A DNA stretch of 64,000 nt, from NCBI GenBank assembly GCA_016288815.1, contig JAEELF010000009.1, positions 1 to 64,000 of the forward strand. The letters run 5' to 3'. Shown in pieces: positions 1 through 8,735 of this stretch. A program made the translations under genes and the position numbers. Numbering within the stretch: the first letter of the stretch is position 1; every line of letters starts with the position of its first letter. The notes beneath the pieces were generated by a model. It ran no database searches. It was not told the DNA's origin and saw only the letters and a list, made by a program, of their open reading frames with translations. Source of the stretch: Ruminococcus sp. GTDB taxonomy: Bacteria; Bacillota; Clostridia; Oscillospirales; Ruminococcaceae.

Positions 1-811
1 CTATCATCTCAAACACGCCTATCTCGTTCGTCGAACCGAAACGGTTCTTCACTGCCCTCAGCAGGCGGTAGCTCTGGTGGCGCTCGCCCTCAAAGTACAG
101 CACGGCGTCCACGATGTGCTCCATGACCTTTGGTCCCGCTATCGCGCCGTCCTTGTTGACGTGTCCCACGATTATCACCGGTATCTCGCGGTCCTTCGCG
201 GTGTGCATGAACAGGTTCGTGCACTCGCGCACCTGCGTGATACTGCCCGGGCTGGACGTTATCCGCGATATGCTCATAGTCTGTATGGAGTCGATTATGG
301 CTATGTCGGGCGCGGAGCTCGCTATCGTGTCGGCTATCGCCTCTGCGTCGGTCGCGGTGAGTATGTAGAGGTTCTCGGTGTCAACGCCGAGGCGCTGTGC
401 GCGGAGCTTGATCTGCCGTGCGGACTCCTCTCCCGAGACGTACAGGACGGAGTGCTCCTCGCCCAGAAACTGGCATATCTGGAGGAGTATCGTGCTCTTG
501 CCTATACCCGGCTCTCCGCCGAGCAGCACAAGCGAGCCCTTTACAAGTCCTCCGCCGAGCACGCGGTTGAGCTCGCCGATACCTGTGTCGTAGCGGACGT
601 CGCTGTCAACGCCTATCTCCTCGAGCTCCATTATGGAGTCGGAGAGGTCTGCGGCGGGCTGGGAAGACCCTCTTGCGGACGACGACGGGGACGGCTCTGC
701 GAGTTCCTCCTCGAAGCTGTTCCACGCGCCGCAGGACGGACATTTGCCGTTCCACTTGGAGCTCTCATAGCCGCACTGGTTGCAGGTGTAGATGAATCGC
801 GATCTTGCCAT
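1..811 (-). CDS. radA: DNA repair protein RadA (Sms), N-terminal part; 3' end beyond the window
   Basis: RadA is a RecA-like ATPase that helps process recombination intermediates by driving branch migration. The visible 270 residues start with a C4 zinc finger (CNQCG near residue 10, CPSCG near residue 25), followed by a serine-rich stretch and the ATPase core. The Walker A motif GGEPGIGKST is near residue 98 and the Walker B strand IAIIDS near residue 170. The conserved KNRFG motif is present just before the window edge. The ATG at 809-811 is chosen because it directly precedes the zinc finger. The missing C-terminal Lon-like domain would lie before position 1. The downstream neighbour in transcription is outside the window; the lipoprotein at 823-1905 lies 11 bp upstream on the same strand, so the two may be co-transcribed. 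Identification is firm. Confidence 0.95.
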   Translation of the reverse strand, partial: MARSRFIYTCNQCGYESSKWNGKCPSCGAWNSFEEELAEPSPSSSARGSSQPAADLSDSIMELEEIGVDSDVRYDTGIGELNRVLGGGLVKGSLVLLGGEPGIGKSTILLQICQFLGEEHSVLYVSGEESARQIKLRAQRLGVDTENLYILTATDAEAIADTIASSAPDIAIIDSIQTMSISRITSSPGSITQVRECTNLFMHTAKDREIPVIIVGHVNKDGAIAGPKVMEHIVDAVLYFEGERHQSYRLLRAVKNRFGSTNEIGVFEMI

Positions 812-822
812 AGTCCCTCCGT

Positions 823-1905
823 TCAAACGAACGCCGATGTGAGCGTGAGTTCGTCGAGGATGTACTTTCTTCCGACGCACATTATGCTGTCGGAGCGGGT
901 GTATCCGGAAGCGGCTGAGCCGTCGAGCGACTGCGCCGCGGAAGCGTCAATGGGCGGGAAGAAGACGTGGAAGGTGATGTCCACGGCGAGCTTTCCGTTT
1001 TCGCCGTAGCCGCCCTCGAGCTCGATGAGGTCGGTCTCGCCGGCTTTGTAGATGCGGCAGACTGAGCTCGGGTTAGAACCGTAGGAGAGTATGAGCTCGG
1101 GCGTGTCGTCGCCGTCGATGTCGCAGAGCTCAAAGGCGTAGTTGTCTTCCGCGGTGATGTAGCTAACGGTGCTCGCGAGCTTTTTCTGGAACTGTGCCTT
1201 CTGCTCCGGCGAGAGGACGTTCAGCGCGCCCCAGCTCTCGCCGCAGTGCATGGCGTAGTCTATCGAGGCGTCGCCGAAGGTGTACTTCCTTCCGAGGGAT
1301 ACCGACTTCGCCTCGGTATAGGGCTTCATCGCCTCGTCGTAGGCGGGAAGGTTGACCTCCTCGCCGTTTATCTTGTGGGATATCTCGACGCCCTCCATTG
1401 CTGCCACGCTGTTGTCCATATAGGTCAGCTGCTGCTCGAACTCCGTGCCGTTCCACTTGCTGAAGCTGCCCGTTACGAAGCCGTCTCCGTAGAACTCCTC
1501 CCCTATCGTGCCTATCTGCTGATAGTAGGTGAAGGTGCCGAAGTCGCGGCCGATGGTGCCGAGCTCCTTTATGGCGCCGTCCGCGCAGGTGTAGACCGTG
1601 CAGGAGGTGCTGTGCTCAGCGGAGGGTGAGATGATGAGCTCCGGGGAGCCGTCGCCGGTGATGTCGGCAAGGTCGAACATGGAGCCGTCAACGCCGCTGA
1701 CCGAGGGTGCGACGTAGTCCGCGGAAGCCGCAAACTCGCGGAGCTTCGCCTCGTATGCGCTCTGCCACGAATAGACTATGCTGCGTGCTGCTACGGGCTC
1801 GTACGGAGCCTCCTTAGGCAGCGGTGCGCTCGGCTGTTCCTTTTCCGAGCAGCCCGTCAGCAGGACTGCTGTGAATATCATTGCTGTTATCGTTCTGTGT
1901 CTCAC
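823..1905 (-). CDS. Lipoprotein with two DxxGD-xPEL repeats, function unknown
   Basis: The 360-residue product begins with a lipoprotein signal peptide: basic start, hydrophobic stretch and lipobox LLTGC with the cysteine near residue 19. It is therefore expected on the outer face of the membrane. Two copies of an acidic loop, DITGDGSPELI near residue 80 and DIDGDDTPELI near residue 265, resemble calcium-binding VCBS/FG-GAP-type repeats that occur in secreted proteins. The two halves of the protein look like a duplicated unit. The start codon is GTG at 1905, preceded by a G-rich but weak ribosome binding site. It ends 11 bp before radA. No catalytic motif was seen and no function is assigned; the lipoprotein call is secure, the repeat interpretation is an inference. 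Confidence 0.8.
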   Translation of the reverse strand: MRHRTITAMIFTAVLLTGCSEKEQPSAPLPKEAPYEPVAARSIVYSWQSAYEAKLREFAASADYVAPSVSGVDGSMFDLADITGDGSPELIISPSAEHSTSCTVYTCADGAIKELGTIGRDFGTFTYYQQIGTIGEEFYGDGFVTGSFSKWNGTEFEQQLTYMDNSVAAMEGVEISHKINGEEVNLPAYDEAMKPYTEAKSVSLGRKYTFGDASIDYAMHCGESWGALNVLSPEQKAQFQKKLASTVSYITAEDNYAFELCDIDGDDTPELILSYGSNPSSVCRIYKAGETDLIELEGGYGENGKLAVDITFHVFFPPIDASAAQSLDGSAASGYTRSDSIMCVGRKYILDELTLTSAFV

Positions 1906-1980
1906 AAAAATGCCCCCAATTCTATTTTTAGCGTACCCTTTATTATACCATGATTCATCGAAAAGTGCAACAGCAAAGCA

Positions 1981-2008
1981 GAAAAAACCTCCCCGGGCGG
2001 GGAGGTTT
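1981..2008 (-). terminator. Rho-independent terminator after the PH-domain gene
   Basis: A ten-base-pair stem (AAACCTCCCC paired with GGGGAGGTTT) is followed on the minus strand by a T run. It lies just after the second stop (2014-2016) of the interrupted zinc-ribbon reading frame, which fits that frame once being the true gene end. Confidence 0.8.
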
Positions 2009-2013
2009 GGGTA

Positions 2014-2094
2014 TCAGTATGTTCTGTCGGTCGGGACGGGCGCGCCGCACGCGCTGCAGAACTGCGAGGAAGACCGGAGCTTGTTCCCGCACTA
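2014..2094 (-). pseudogene. C-terminal zinc-ribbon extension behind an in-frame TAG
   Basis: Directly after the TAG at 2092-2094 the reading frame of the PH-domain gene continues for 25 codons to TGA at 2014-2016. Read with the residues before the stop it gives FCA-stop-CG-NKLRSSSQFCSACGAPVP. This is a standard bacterial double-CxxC zinc ribbon, with the TAG sitting between the two cysteines of the first CxxCG knuckle. The frame, the motif spacing and the terminator just behind it all indicate that the extension belongs to the gene. A single substitution from AAG or CAG, or a sequencing error, would explain it. Confidence 0.75.
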
Positions 2095-2694
2095 GGCACA
2101 GAAGTTGCCCTGCGGCATGAATGACGGGGTCTGTATCGCCTTAGTCTCCTGTGCGTCTGCCTCCGGTGGAGCGGCGGCAAAGTTCGGGTCGCTGAGCTGA
2201 TGTATGTACTGCGCCTGCGTGTAGAGCCTTTCCTTCTCACGGGCGTCTATGCAGTCCATTACGATGTGCTTGAACGCCATTGCGTCCTTGATGTAGCCGA
2301 AGCGCATTCTTGCGGAGGTGGTGCATATCTGTATCGTTGAATACCCGAAAAGTCTGCCGAAAAATGTCTCGTCCAGCGCGAAGTTGTCTATCTTTTCGAG
2401 ATAGGCGTCGAGCGACTGTCTGACGATGACGCCGGTCTTGCCGATTATCTTCTTGTCAGTTACGCCGAGCTCTGTGCTCTTCAGCTTGATTATGCCGATG
2501 ATGACGCAGATTATCGCGACAATAAAGGCGATGACGACGGGAACATCGTCTTCTATGAGCTTGGAAATGACCGCTCCTATGCAGACGAGCAGGAAGCTCA
2601 TCAGAAATGTCGGGACGAGCGGGACAGTGCTTATCGTCGCCTTTGCTATGAGACGTTCCGAAGGTCTGAGGTTGTTTTCTACATATCTTGCCAT
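2092..2694 (-). CDS. Two-TM protein with bacterial PH domain, C-terminal zinc ribbon interrupted by TAG
   Basis: The 200-residue product has an N-terminal stretch MARYVENNLRPSERL typical of YdbS/YdbT-like proteins, two adjacent hydrophobic segments (about residues 25-45 and 50-70), and a bPH_2-type domain (about residues 75-155: VTDKKIIGKTG, IDNFALDETFFG, IQICTT). Such proteins are membrane-bound and mostly of unknown role. The start at 2694 is chosen because AAGGGAG lies just upstream; the longer open frame to 2754 has no ribosome binding site. The protein stops at TAG in the middle of a zinc-ribbon motif that continues in frame to 2014 (separate entry). The extension would make a 226-residue protein. 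TAG is a genuine stop elsewhere in this window, for example at spo0A, so general recoding is unlikely. Confidence 0.8.
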   Translation of the reverse strand: MARYVENNLRPSERLIAKATISTVPLVPTFLMSFLLVCIGAVISKLIEDDVPVVIAFIVAIICVIIGIIKLKSTELGVTDKKIIGKTGVIVRQSLDAYLEKIDNFALDETFFGRLFGYSTIQICTTSARMRFGYIKDAMAFKHIVMDCIDAREKERLYTQAQYIHQLSDPNFAAAPPEADAQETKAIQTPSFMPQGNFCA

Positions 2695-2780
2695 GATATC
2701 TGCTCCCTTGCATTTTTTCTTAATTATACTGCCCGATGTGCAAAATGTCAACATCTGCCGTCATAAAACGTCTCACTCCC

Positions 2781-2809
2781 TTGCGTTTCCGGTCGAAGTA
2801 TGGTAAAAT
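2781..2809 (+). promoter_or_regulatory. Predicted sigma-A promoter for the two-component operon
   Basis: TTGCGT (2781-2786) and TAAAAT (2804-2809) are separated by 17 bp. The start codon of the response regulator is 40 bp further on. Confidence 0.65.
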
Positions 2810-2849
2810 GGAAGTACGATTTCAATTGCTCCCGTTAGGAGGTAAGATC

Positions 2850-3527
2850 ATGATCTATATGCTCGAGGACGACGGCGGTATCCGCGCGTTCGTCACCTAT
2901 GCACTTAACAATTCAGGCTTTGAAACTGCTGCCTTCGAGACTCCCTCAGCGTTCCGCGCGGCGCTCGCGAAGGAGCTCCCTGAGCTCATACTCCTCGATA
3001 TCATGCTCCCCGAGGAGGACGGTCTGTCCGTCCTGAGGAGCCTGCGCGGCGCTCCCGATACCGCGGATATCCCCGTCATAATGCTCACTGCAAAGGGCAC
3101 GGAGTACGATAAGGTCGCGGGGCTCGATTCCGGCGCCGACGATTACGTAGCGAAGCCGTTCGGGATAATGGAGCTTATATCCCGCGTGAAGGCTCTGCTC
3201 AGGCGCTCCGGAGGGGCGTCCGGGACGGGCGCTGTCCTCAGCAGCGGAGGAGTCACTATACACCCGCAGAAGCACACTGTCATCGCAGGCGGAAATGAGA
3301 TATCCCTCACCCACAAGGAATATGAGCTGCTGCTCCTGATGATGAAGAACAAGGGCACGGTCTTCTCGCGCGACGAGCTGCTCAGGCAGGTCTGGGGTTA
3401 TGACTTCGCGGGAGAGAGCCGTACCGTCGATGTACATATCAGGACGCTCCGCGCTAAGCTCGGGGACTGTGGGGACGTGGTCCAGACCGTGCGCGGAGCC
3501 GGGTACAAGGTGGTGGAGGATAAGTGA
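2850..3527 (+). CDS. OmpR/PhoB-family response regulator
   Basis: This 225-residue protein is the cytoplasmic output partner of the sensor kinase that follows. The receiver domain (about 1-115) carries the acidic pair EDD near residue 5-7, the phosphoacceptor aspartate in LILLDIMLP near residue 51, and the conserved lysine in AKPF near residue 103. The C-terminal part (about 130-222) is a winged-helix DNA-binding domain with the usual LTHKEYELL, VFSRDELL and SRTVDVHI motifs. The ATG at 2850 follows the ribosome binding site TAGGAGGT; a longer open frame from 2736 has no such site. The stop overlaps the kinase start by four bases (GTGA), implying translational coupling. The regulon cannot be read from the sequence; PhoB, WalR-like or other subfamilies remain possible. 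Confidence 0.92.
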   Translation: MIYMLEDDGGIRAFVTYALNNSGFETAAFETPSAFRAALAKELPELILLDIMLPEEDGLSVLRSLRGAPDTADIPVIMLTAKGTEYDKVAGLDSGADDYVAKPFGIMELISRVKALLRRSGGASGTGAVLSSGGVTIHPQKHTVIAGGNEISLTHKEYELLLLMMKNKGTVFSRDELLRQVWGYDFAGESRTVDVHIRTLRAKLGDCGDVVQTVRGAGYKVVEDK

Positions 3528-5212
3528 CCAAAAGGATATTCGCGAGCATAATGGCAGTGTCGTTCATCGCGATGATACTGTCGTTCATGTTCATAACTGC
3601 CGTCACACAGAGCATCTCCATCGCAAGGTCGCAGGAGGGTCTCGCCACACAGGCTGAGGTCATCGCGAGCGGTATCAAGATGAACGGGGGACGCTTCCTC
3701 AATGAGACGGATTTCGGCGATTACCTGCGTGTGACGTGGGTGAGCCGCAGCGGAAAGGTCATCTATGACTCCGACAAGGACGTGCGCAGCCTCGGGGATC
3801 ACTCCGACCGCGCTGAGATAAAGGCTGCCCAGAAAAACGGCAGCGGAAGTGCGTCAAGATACTCCGCTACGACGAAGGGCACTGCTTTCTACTACGCTAT
3901 AAGGCTCGATGACGGGACTGTCCTGCGAGTGTCGGGCGGACACACGACCTACTCCGCACAGGTGGTGAGCCTGCTGCGTCCGACTATAATCGTCATCATC
4001 CTGCTGATACTGCTGTCTGCGCTTTTTGCGGTGGTGTCCTCAAAGCTGATAGTCAAGCCGATAAACTCGATCGACCTCAACGACCCGAAAAAGGGCAAGC
4101 GCTACCGTGAGCTCGAGCCGCTGCTCGTCAAGCTCCACGGCCAGAATGTCCGTGTCAGCCGCCAGATAGACGAGCTGCGCCGCAGCCGCGAGCAGTTCGA
4201 TCAGGTGACTGAGCACATGACTGAGGGTATAGTCGCGGCGAATTCAAGGTCGATGATACTCACCTGCAATTCCGCAGCGGCTGAGCTCCTCGGGGCGGGG
4301 CAGATCAGCGAGGGTCAGAGTATTTTCGCTCTCAACCGCTCGGATACGTTCAGGCGCTGTGTCAATGACGCTATGGGCGGCAAGCGCTCGGAGTGCGTGA
4401 TACACACAGACGGCGGCGACAGAGAGATCATCGCCAGCCCGGCGAAGTCCTCCGACAGGATCAACGGCGTCGTCGTATTCATCATGGACGTCACCGAGAA
4501 GCAGCAGCTCGAGGTCATGCGGCGTGAGTTCACGTCTAATGTATCGCACGAGCTGAAAACTCCGCTCACCACTATCTACGGCAGCGCCGATATGCTCGCC
4601 AACGGTATCGTCAAGCCGGAGGACGTCCAGCAGTTCGGCGGGAATATCCGCAGCGAGGCTGACAGGCTCATCACGCTCATCGACGACATCGTTTCGCTCT
4701 CGAAGCTCGACGAGGACGCTGTTCCGCGCGAGACCGAGGATATCGACCTCTATGACCTCAGTGACGAGGTGGTAAGAAGGCTCGCTCCCGCGGCGGCTGA
4801 AAAGAATGTCACCGGCGATATCACGGGCAGTCACGTCGTTTTCAACGGCTGCCGGACCGTCATCAGCGAGGTCATCTACAACCTCTGCGACAACGCCATA
4901 AAGTACAACAATGACGGCGGAAGCTACACCGTGAAGATATCCCAGAAACACTCAAAGGCGGTCATCACTGTCAGCGACACCGGTATGGGTATCCCGCAGC
5001 AGCACATCGGGCGTATCTTCGAGCGATTCTACCGCGTGGACAAGAGCCGCTCGCGCCGGATAAAGGGCACGGGTCTGGGCCTCTCGATAGTGAAACACGG
5101 GGTCATGTACCACGGCGGCGAGGTGCGTGCCGAGAGCAAGCCCGGCTGCGGTACGACATTCATCGTTGAGCTGCCGCTGCACAAGAACACCGACGCTCCG
5201 GCGGAAGAATAA
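3524..5212 (+). CDS. PhoR-type sensor histidine kinase
   Basis: The 562-residue membrane kinase begins with GTG at 3524, overlapping the regulator stop. A first transmembrane segment (about 8-28) and a second (about 152-172) bracket an extracytoplasmic sensor region of about 120 residues. Then come a short HAMP-like linker, a PAS domain (about 225-330), the HisKA dimerisation helix with the phosphorylated histidine in NVSHELKTPL (near residue 345), and an HATPase_c domain with the N box NLCDNAIKYN, G1 DTGMGI and G2 GTGLGLSIVKH. This domain order is that of PhoR and related kinases. It forms a two-gene operon with the regulator and ends in a strong hairpin. The stimulus is unknown. Confidence 0.92.
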   Translation: MTKRIFASIMAVSFIAMILSFMFITAVTQSISIARSQEGLATQAEVIASGIKMNGGRFLNETDFGDYLRVTWVSRSGKVIYDSDKDVRSLGDHSDRAEIKAAQKNGSGSASRYSATTKGTAFYYAIRLDDGTVLRVSGGHTTYSAQVVSLLRPTIIVIILLILLSALFAVVSSKLIVKPINSIDLNDPKKGKRYRELEPLLVKLHGQNVRVSRQIDELRRSREQFDQVTEHMTEGIVAANSRSMILTCNSAAAELLGAGQISEGQSIFALNRSDTFRRCVNDAMGGKRSECVIHTDGGDREIIASPAKSSDRINGVVVFIMDVTEKQQLEVMRREFTSNVSHELKTPLTTIYGSADMLANGIVKPEDVQQFGGNIRSEADRLITLIDDIVSLSKLDEDAVPRETEDIDLYDLSDEVVRRLAPAAAEKNVTGDITGSHVVFNGCRTVISEVIYNLCDNAIKYNNDGGSYTVKISQKHSKAVITVSDTGMGIPQQHIGRIFERFYRVDKSRSRRIKGTGLGLSIVKHGVMYHGGEVRAESKPGCGTTFIVELPLHKNTDAPAEE

Positions 5213-5223
5213 TTTGGATATAG

Positions 5224-5252
5224 AAAGGGACTCCCGAGGGAGTCCCTTTTTT
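5224..5252. terminator. Terminator between the kinase and folD
   Basis: The hairpin AAAGGGACTCC-CGA-GGGAGTCCC is followed by six T on the plus strand and sits between two convergent genes. It probably serves mainly the kinase operon, and possibly folD as well. Confidence 0.85.
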
Positions 5253-5253
5253 C

Positions 5254-6111
5254 TTACATCAGCCCTGCCTGCTGCTTTGCAGCGGTGAGGGTATTCTTCA
5301 TGAGCATGGATATGGTCATGGGGCCGACGCCGCCCGGTACGGGTGTGATGAACGACGCCTTCTTCTCTGCGGACTCGAATTCAACGTCGCCGCAGAGCTT
5401 GCCGTTTTCGTCGCGGTTCATACCGACGTCGATAACGACTGCACCCTCCTTTATCATGTCGCCTGTCACGAACTTAGCCTTGCCGATAGCAACTACAAGT
5501 ATGTCCGCGCCGAGGCAGATCTCCTTGAGGTTCTTGGTCTTGGAATGGCAGATAGTCACGGTGCCGTTCTTCTGGAGGAGAAGCATTGCCTGCGGCTTGC
5601 CCACGATGTTGCTCCTGCCGATGACTACGCACTGCTTGCCGGTGATGTCCGTGCCGGTGCTCTCGATGAGGCGCATTACGCCTGCCGGTGTGCAGGGCAG
5701 GAACGAGTAGTTGCCGATCATGATGTGTCCGACGTTTACCGGATGGAATGCGTCAACGTCTTTCTCGGGTGCTATTGCGTTGATTATCGCAGTCTCGTCG
5801 ATGTGCTTCGGCAGCGGGAGCTGGACGAGTATGCCGTTCACTCTGTCGTCGCGGTTGAGCACGTTAACGAGGTCGAGGAGCTGCTCCTGGGTGGTGTTTT
5901 CGTCGAGCGCGTACTCGAAGGACTGGAAGCCCACCTCCTCGCAAGCCTTTTTCTTGTTGTTGACGTATACTCTCGATGCGGGGTTGTTGCCGACGATGAC
6001 TACCGCCAGACCTACCTTCAGTCCCTGCTCGTCGCGGAGCTTTGCAGTCTCAGCCGCTACCTCCGCCTTGACGCTTGCGGATACTTCCTTGCCGTTTATT
6101 ATCTGTGCCAT
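5254..6111 (-). CDS. folD: Bifunctional methylene-THF dehydrogenase / methenyl-THF cyclohydrolase
   Basis: FolD interconverts 5,10-methylene-, 5,10-methenyl- and 10-formyl-tetrahydrofolate in the cytoplasm, using NAD(P). At 285 residues it has the usual length. The first signature, containing the catalytic lysine, appears as [16 protein letters not shown] (about 47-62). [12 protein letters not shown] (about 95-106) and the NAD(P)-binding loop [17 protein letters not shown] (about 162-178) follow, and [10 protein letters not shown] stands near the end. The ATG overlaps the lgt stop by one base (TAATG), so it is the last gene of the M16-M16-lgt-folD operon and is translationally coupled to lgt. 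Confidence 0.96.
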   Translation of the reverse strand: MAQIINGKEVSASVKAEVAAETAKLRDEQGLKVGLAVVIVGNNPASRVYVNNKKKACEEVGFQSFEYALDENTTQEQLLDLVNVLNRDDRVNGILVQLPLPKHIDETAIINAIAPEKDVDAFHPVNVGHIMIGNYSFLPCTPAGVMRLIESTGTDITGKQCVVIGRSNIVGKPQAMLLLQKNGTVTICHSKTKNLKEICLGADILVVAIGKAKFVTGDMIKEGAVVIDVGMNRDENGKLCGDVEFESAEKKASFITPVPGGVGPMTISMLMKNTLTAAKQQAGLM

Positions 6112-7451
6112 TATTCTTCCTCCTCGTCTTTTTCAGCGGGTTTTTCCTCGGATTTTTCTTCGGACTTCTTCTCCTCAGCGGGCTCGCCGTCAGAGTTCTC
6201 CTCGGGGGTTTCCTCAGCAGCTTCATCAGCGGGCTTATCGACGGTCTTATCCTCAGTCTTTACCTCGGGGCTCTCTGCGGGCTTTTCGTCGCCCTTATCA
6301 TCGTCTTCTGCGCCGTCAGACTCGTCTTCGTCGGCTTCTTCGCCGTCGGACTCGTCCTCGTCCTCTTCATCTTCATCCTCGTCATCGCCGTCTTCGTCCT
6401 CGCCGTCTTCGTCCTCGTCGTCGTCATCGTCCATGATGTCAAAGTCGTCGTCATCGTCGAGCTCTATCTTGGAGTCCTCAACGGAGACGCCCATTCTTCT
6501 CCTGCGCGATTCCTCGAGCAGCAGACGCGATTCCTTGGTGTGGCAGTAGAGCGTGTATCCCTCGGGGTCGCGGTGGAGCTTAGAGAGCATGATTATCTGG
6601 AGTATCACGGACACTATGAATATGACAGCCGAAAGTGCCTGCGAAGCGCGTATGCTTCCGATCATAAGGCTGTCTGTGCGCAGTGACTCGACGAAGAATC
6701 TCTCAGCGCCGTACCACGCCATGTACATGAGGAAGAGCTGTCCGTCGTACTTGCGGCGCTTTGAGTACCACGCCAGCAGCACGAAGCCGAGCAGACACCA
6801 CAGGGATTCGTACAGGAAACACGGGTGTACCGGCGTCTCCCAGAACATGGTCACGTTGCCGTTGTTGTACATATCCCCGCCTATCTGTGTCTCAGCGATG
6901 ATCGTGGACTGTATCCTGCCGCCGGTCATGCCGAGGAAGCTGTTGGTGTTCGTTCCGAATGCTTCCTGATTCACGAAGTTGCCCCAGCGTCCGATGCCCT
7001 GTCCGATAAGGAAGCCCAGCACCGTGATGTCCAGCATGGGGAGCACCTTCACCTTGCGCAGCTTGCAGACGATTAGTCCCACGAGCAGCGCTCCGATTAT
7101 GCCTCCGTAGATGGCAAGTCCGCCGTTTCGGGTGTTGATTATCTCCTTGAAGCCCTTGCCCTTGTAGTCATCCCACTTGAGAAGGACGTAGTAGAGCCTT
7201 GCGCCGACGATACCGCCGAACACGCCTCCGATAACTGCGTCGATAGTGCGGTCGGAGTCAAGTCCGAAGCGCTTCATCTTCGGGAAGCAGTAAACGAGAG
7301 CGAGCACAAGTCCTAAGGTTATCAGTATGCCGTACCACTGTATAGATAAATTGCCGATATTGAACGCAGTGGGGTCTATACTGAACTTCAGCCCGAGCTT
7401 CGGGAACTGTATCTGGTTGGGGTCTGTTATTCTTTCAACTGCTGCATACAT
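6111..7451 (-). CDS. lgt: Prolipoprotein diacylglyceryl transferase with long acidic C-terminal tail
   Basis: Lgt moves diacylglycerol from phosphatidylglycerol to the lipobox cysteine of prelipoproteins in the membrane. The first 300 residues are a normal Lgt: seven or so membrane segments and the family signature [13 protein letters not shown] near residue 155. The conserved HPCFLYES and YGAERFFVE segments follow. The odd part is residues about 325-446, a soluble, extremely Asp/Glu-rich tail with scattered Lys, Pro and Ser and no cysteine. Most Lgt proteins end soon after the last helix, at about 260-300 residues. The start at 7451 lies 4 bp after the stop of the M16 gene, within an SD-like GGTGTGAT. 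The window has many lipoprotein substrates. Confidence 0.93.
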   Translation of the reverse strand: MYAAVERITDPNQIQFPKLGLKFSIDPTAFNIGNLSIQWYGILITLGLVLALVYCFPKMKRFGLDSDRTIDAVIGGVFGGIVGARLYYVLLKWDDYKGKGFKEIINTRNGGLAIYGGIIGALLVGLIVCKLRKVKVLPMLDITVLGFLIGQGIGRWGNFVNQEAFGTNTNSFLGMTGGRIQSTIIAETQIGGDMYNNGNVTMFWETPVHPCFLYESLWCLLGFVLLAWYSKRRKYDGQLFLMYMAWYGAERFFVESLRTDSLMIGSIRASQALSAVIFIVSVILQIIMLSKLHRDPEGYTLYCHTKESRLLLEESRRRRMGVSVEDSKIELDDDDDFDIMDDDDDEDEDGEDEDGDDEDEDEEDEDESDGEEADEDESDGAEDDDKGDEKPAESPEVKTEDKTVDKPADEAAEETPEENSDGEPAEEKKSEEKSEEKPAEKDEEEE

Positions 7452-7454
7452 ATA

Positions 7455-8735
7455 TCACACCGTCCCTTCGATGACCGACATCACCATGCGGTCACGCTTT
7501 AATTCTTCACGCACAAAGCTCTCGACGTCCTCGCGGGTAAGCTCTGAGAGCGCCCGGAGCGGGTCATAGGGTCCCACACCGTCCATGTGCGAATTTATCA
7601 TGAGATTTGCCACCGCTTCCACGTTGTTCAGCTCGCGGACGAGCAGACCGTAAGCGGACTTCTTTATCCTCTGGAAGTCCTTGTCGCAGATACCCTCCGA
7701 GGATATCCTCGTGACCTCTGCGGCGATACTGTCGCGGACCGTCACGGGCTCGTCGGATTCTCCAGCGAATATCACCGTGAAGTAGCCGTCGCCCTGGAAG
7801 ACCTCCGACCCGAAGCTCGAGTTGATCGCTCCGGATTTCAGCAGCTTCTGGTACATCTCCGAGGAGGCGTCCGTTATGAGTGAGGAAGCGATATACGCCG
7901 CCGTGGACTTTTTCAGTCTCTCCTGACCGCTGCACGCGCGGCACTTGTAGCCGACGTGGAAGATGTCCGCTCCCACGGGCTGCTTTTCGTATATCTCAGC
8001 CTGCACGATACTGTCGGGCTCGTCCGGGAAGACGGTCTCCAGACCCTTGTCCTCGCACGGCTTGAGGCATTCGTCGCATATCGCGATCACCTCGTCCGCG
8101 GAGATGTTTCCCGCAACGGACAGTGTCATGTTGTTGAGGTTGTAGAACGTATGGTAGCACTTGTACAGGAGGTCTGCGTCTATCTGCGCGATGCTCTCGA
8201 CCGTTCCCGCGATGTCTATCTTCACCGGGTGCTCGTGGTACATACACCGCAGCATATTGAAGAAGACGCGCCATTCGGGGTTGTCGTTGGTCATCTGTAT
8301 CTCCTGCCCGATTATGCCCTGCTCCTTGTCCACGCTCTGCTTGGTGAAGTAGGGCTTCTGAACGAAGTCGAGGAGTATCTTCAGCGACTCCTGATAGTTC
8401 TTCGAGCAGCTGAACAGATAGCAGGTCTTGTCGAAGGAGGTGTAGGCGTTGCCGCTCGCGCCGGTCTTCGCGTAGAGCTCGAAGACGTCGCAGTCCTCGT
8501 TCTCGAAGAGCTTGTGCTCGAGGAAGTGTGCTATGCCCTCCGGCACGACGGTGAAGTCCTTGTCGTCGCGCATTTTGAACATCGTGTTTATCGAGCCATA
8601 CTTCGTGCCGAACAGCGCCTCGACGCTGCTGAAGCCCGGCATTTCGCAGATGTAGATGTCCAGACCGCTGCTGTGCTTGACGTGTATGCAGCTGTCGCCG
8701 GTATTGGGGCTCCTGAGGATCTCTTTTCCGCTCAT
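7455..8735 (-). CDS. M16-family zinc metallopeptidase, YmfH-like
   Basis: The 426-residue protein carries the inverted zinc-binding motif HFLEH (about residues 67-71, followed by KLFE) that defines active M16 peptidases. The downstream acidic ligand is probably in the segment EQGIIGQEI about 75 residues later. It is cytoplasmic, with no signal peptide. The typical M16 C-terminal half follows, including the region around NNVEAVANLMINS. Its start overlaps the stop of the second M16-like gene by four bases (ATGA). Together they resemble the ymfF-ymfH pair of Bacillus, in which an active and an inactive subunit are presumed to form one heterodimer. The physiological substrate is unknown. Confidence 0.88.
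   Translation of the reverse strand: MSGKEILRSPNTGDSCIHVKHSSGLDIYICEMPGFSSVEALFGTKYGSINTMFKMRDDKDFTVVPEGIAHFLEHKLFENEDCDVFELYAKTGASGNAYTSFDKTCYLFSCSKNYQESLKILLDFVQKPYFTKQSVDKEQGIIGQEIQMTNDNPEWRVFFNMLRCMYHEHPVKIDIAGTVESIAQIDADLLYKCYHTFYNLNNMTLSVAGNISADEVIAICDECLKPCEDKGLETVFPDEPDSIVQAEIYEKQPVGADIFHVGYKCRACSGQERLKKSTAAYIASSLITDASSEMYQKLLKSGAINSSFGSEVFQGDGYFTVIFAGESDEPVTVRDSIAAEVTRISSEGICDKDFQRIKKSAYGLLVRELNNVEAVANLMINSHMDGVGPYDPLRALSELTREDVESFVREELKRDRMVMSVIEGTV

Noticed and set aside
2092..2094. General recoding of TAG (for example pyrrolysine)
   Set aside because: spo0A (19414) and the HAD-like gene (20364) end in TAG at natural protein ends, so TAG is a normal stop here.
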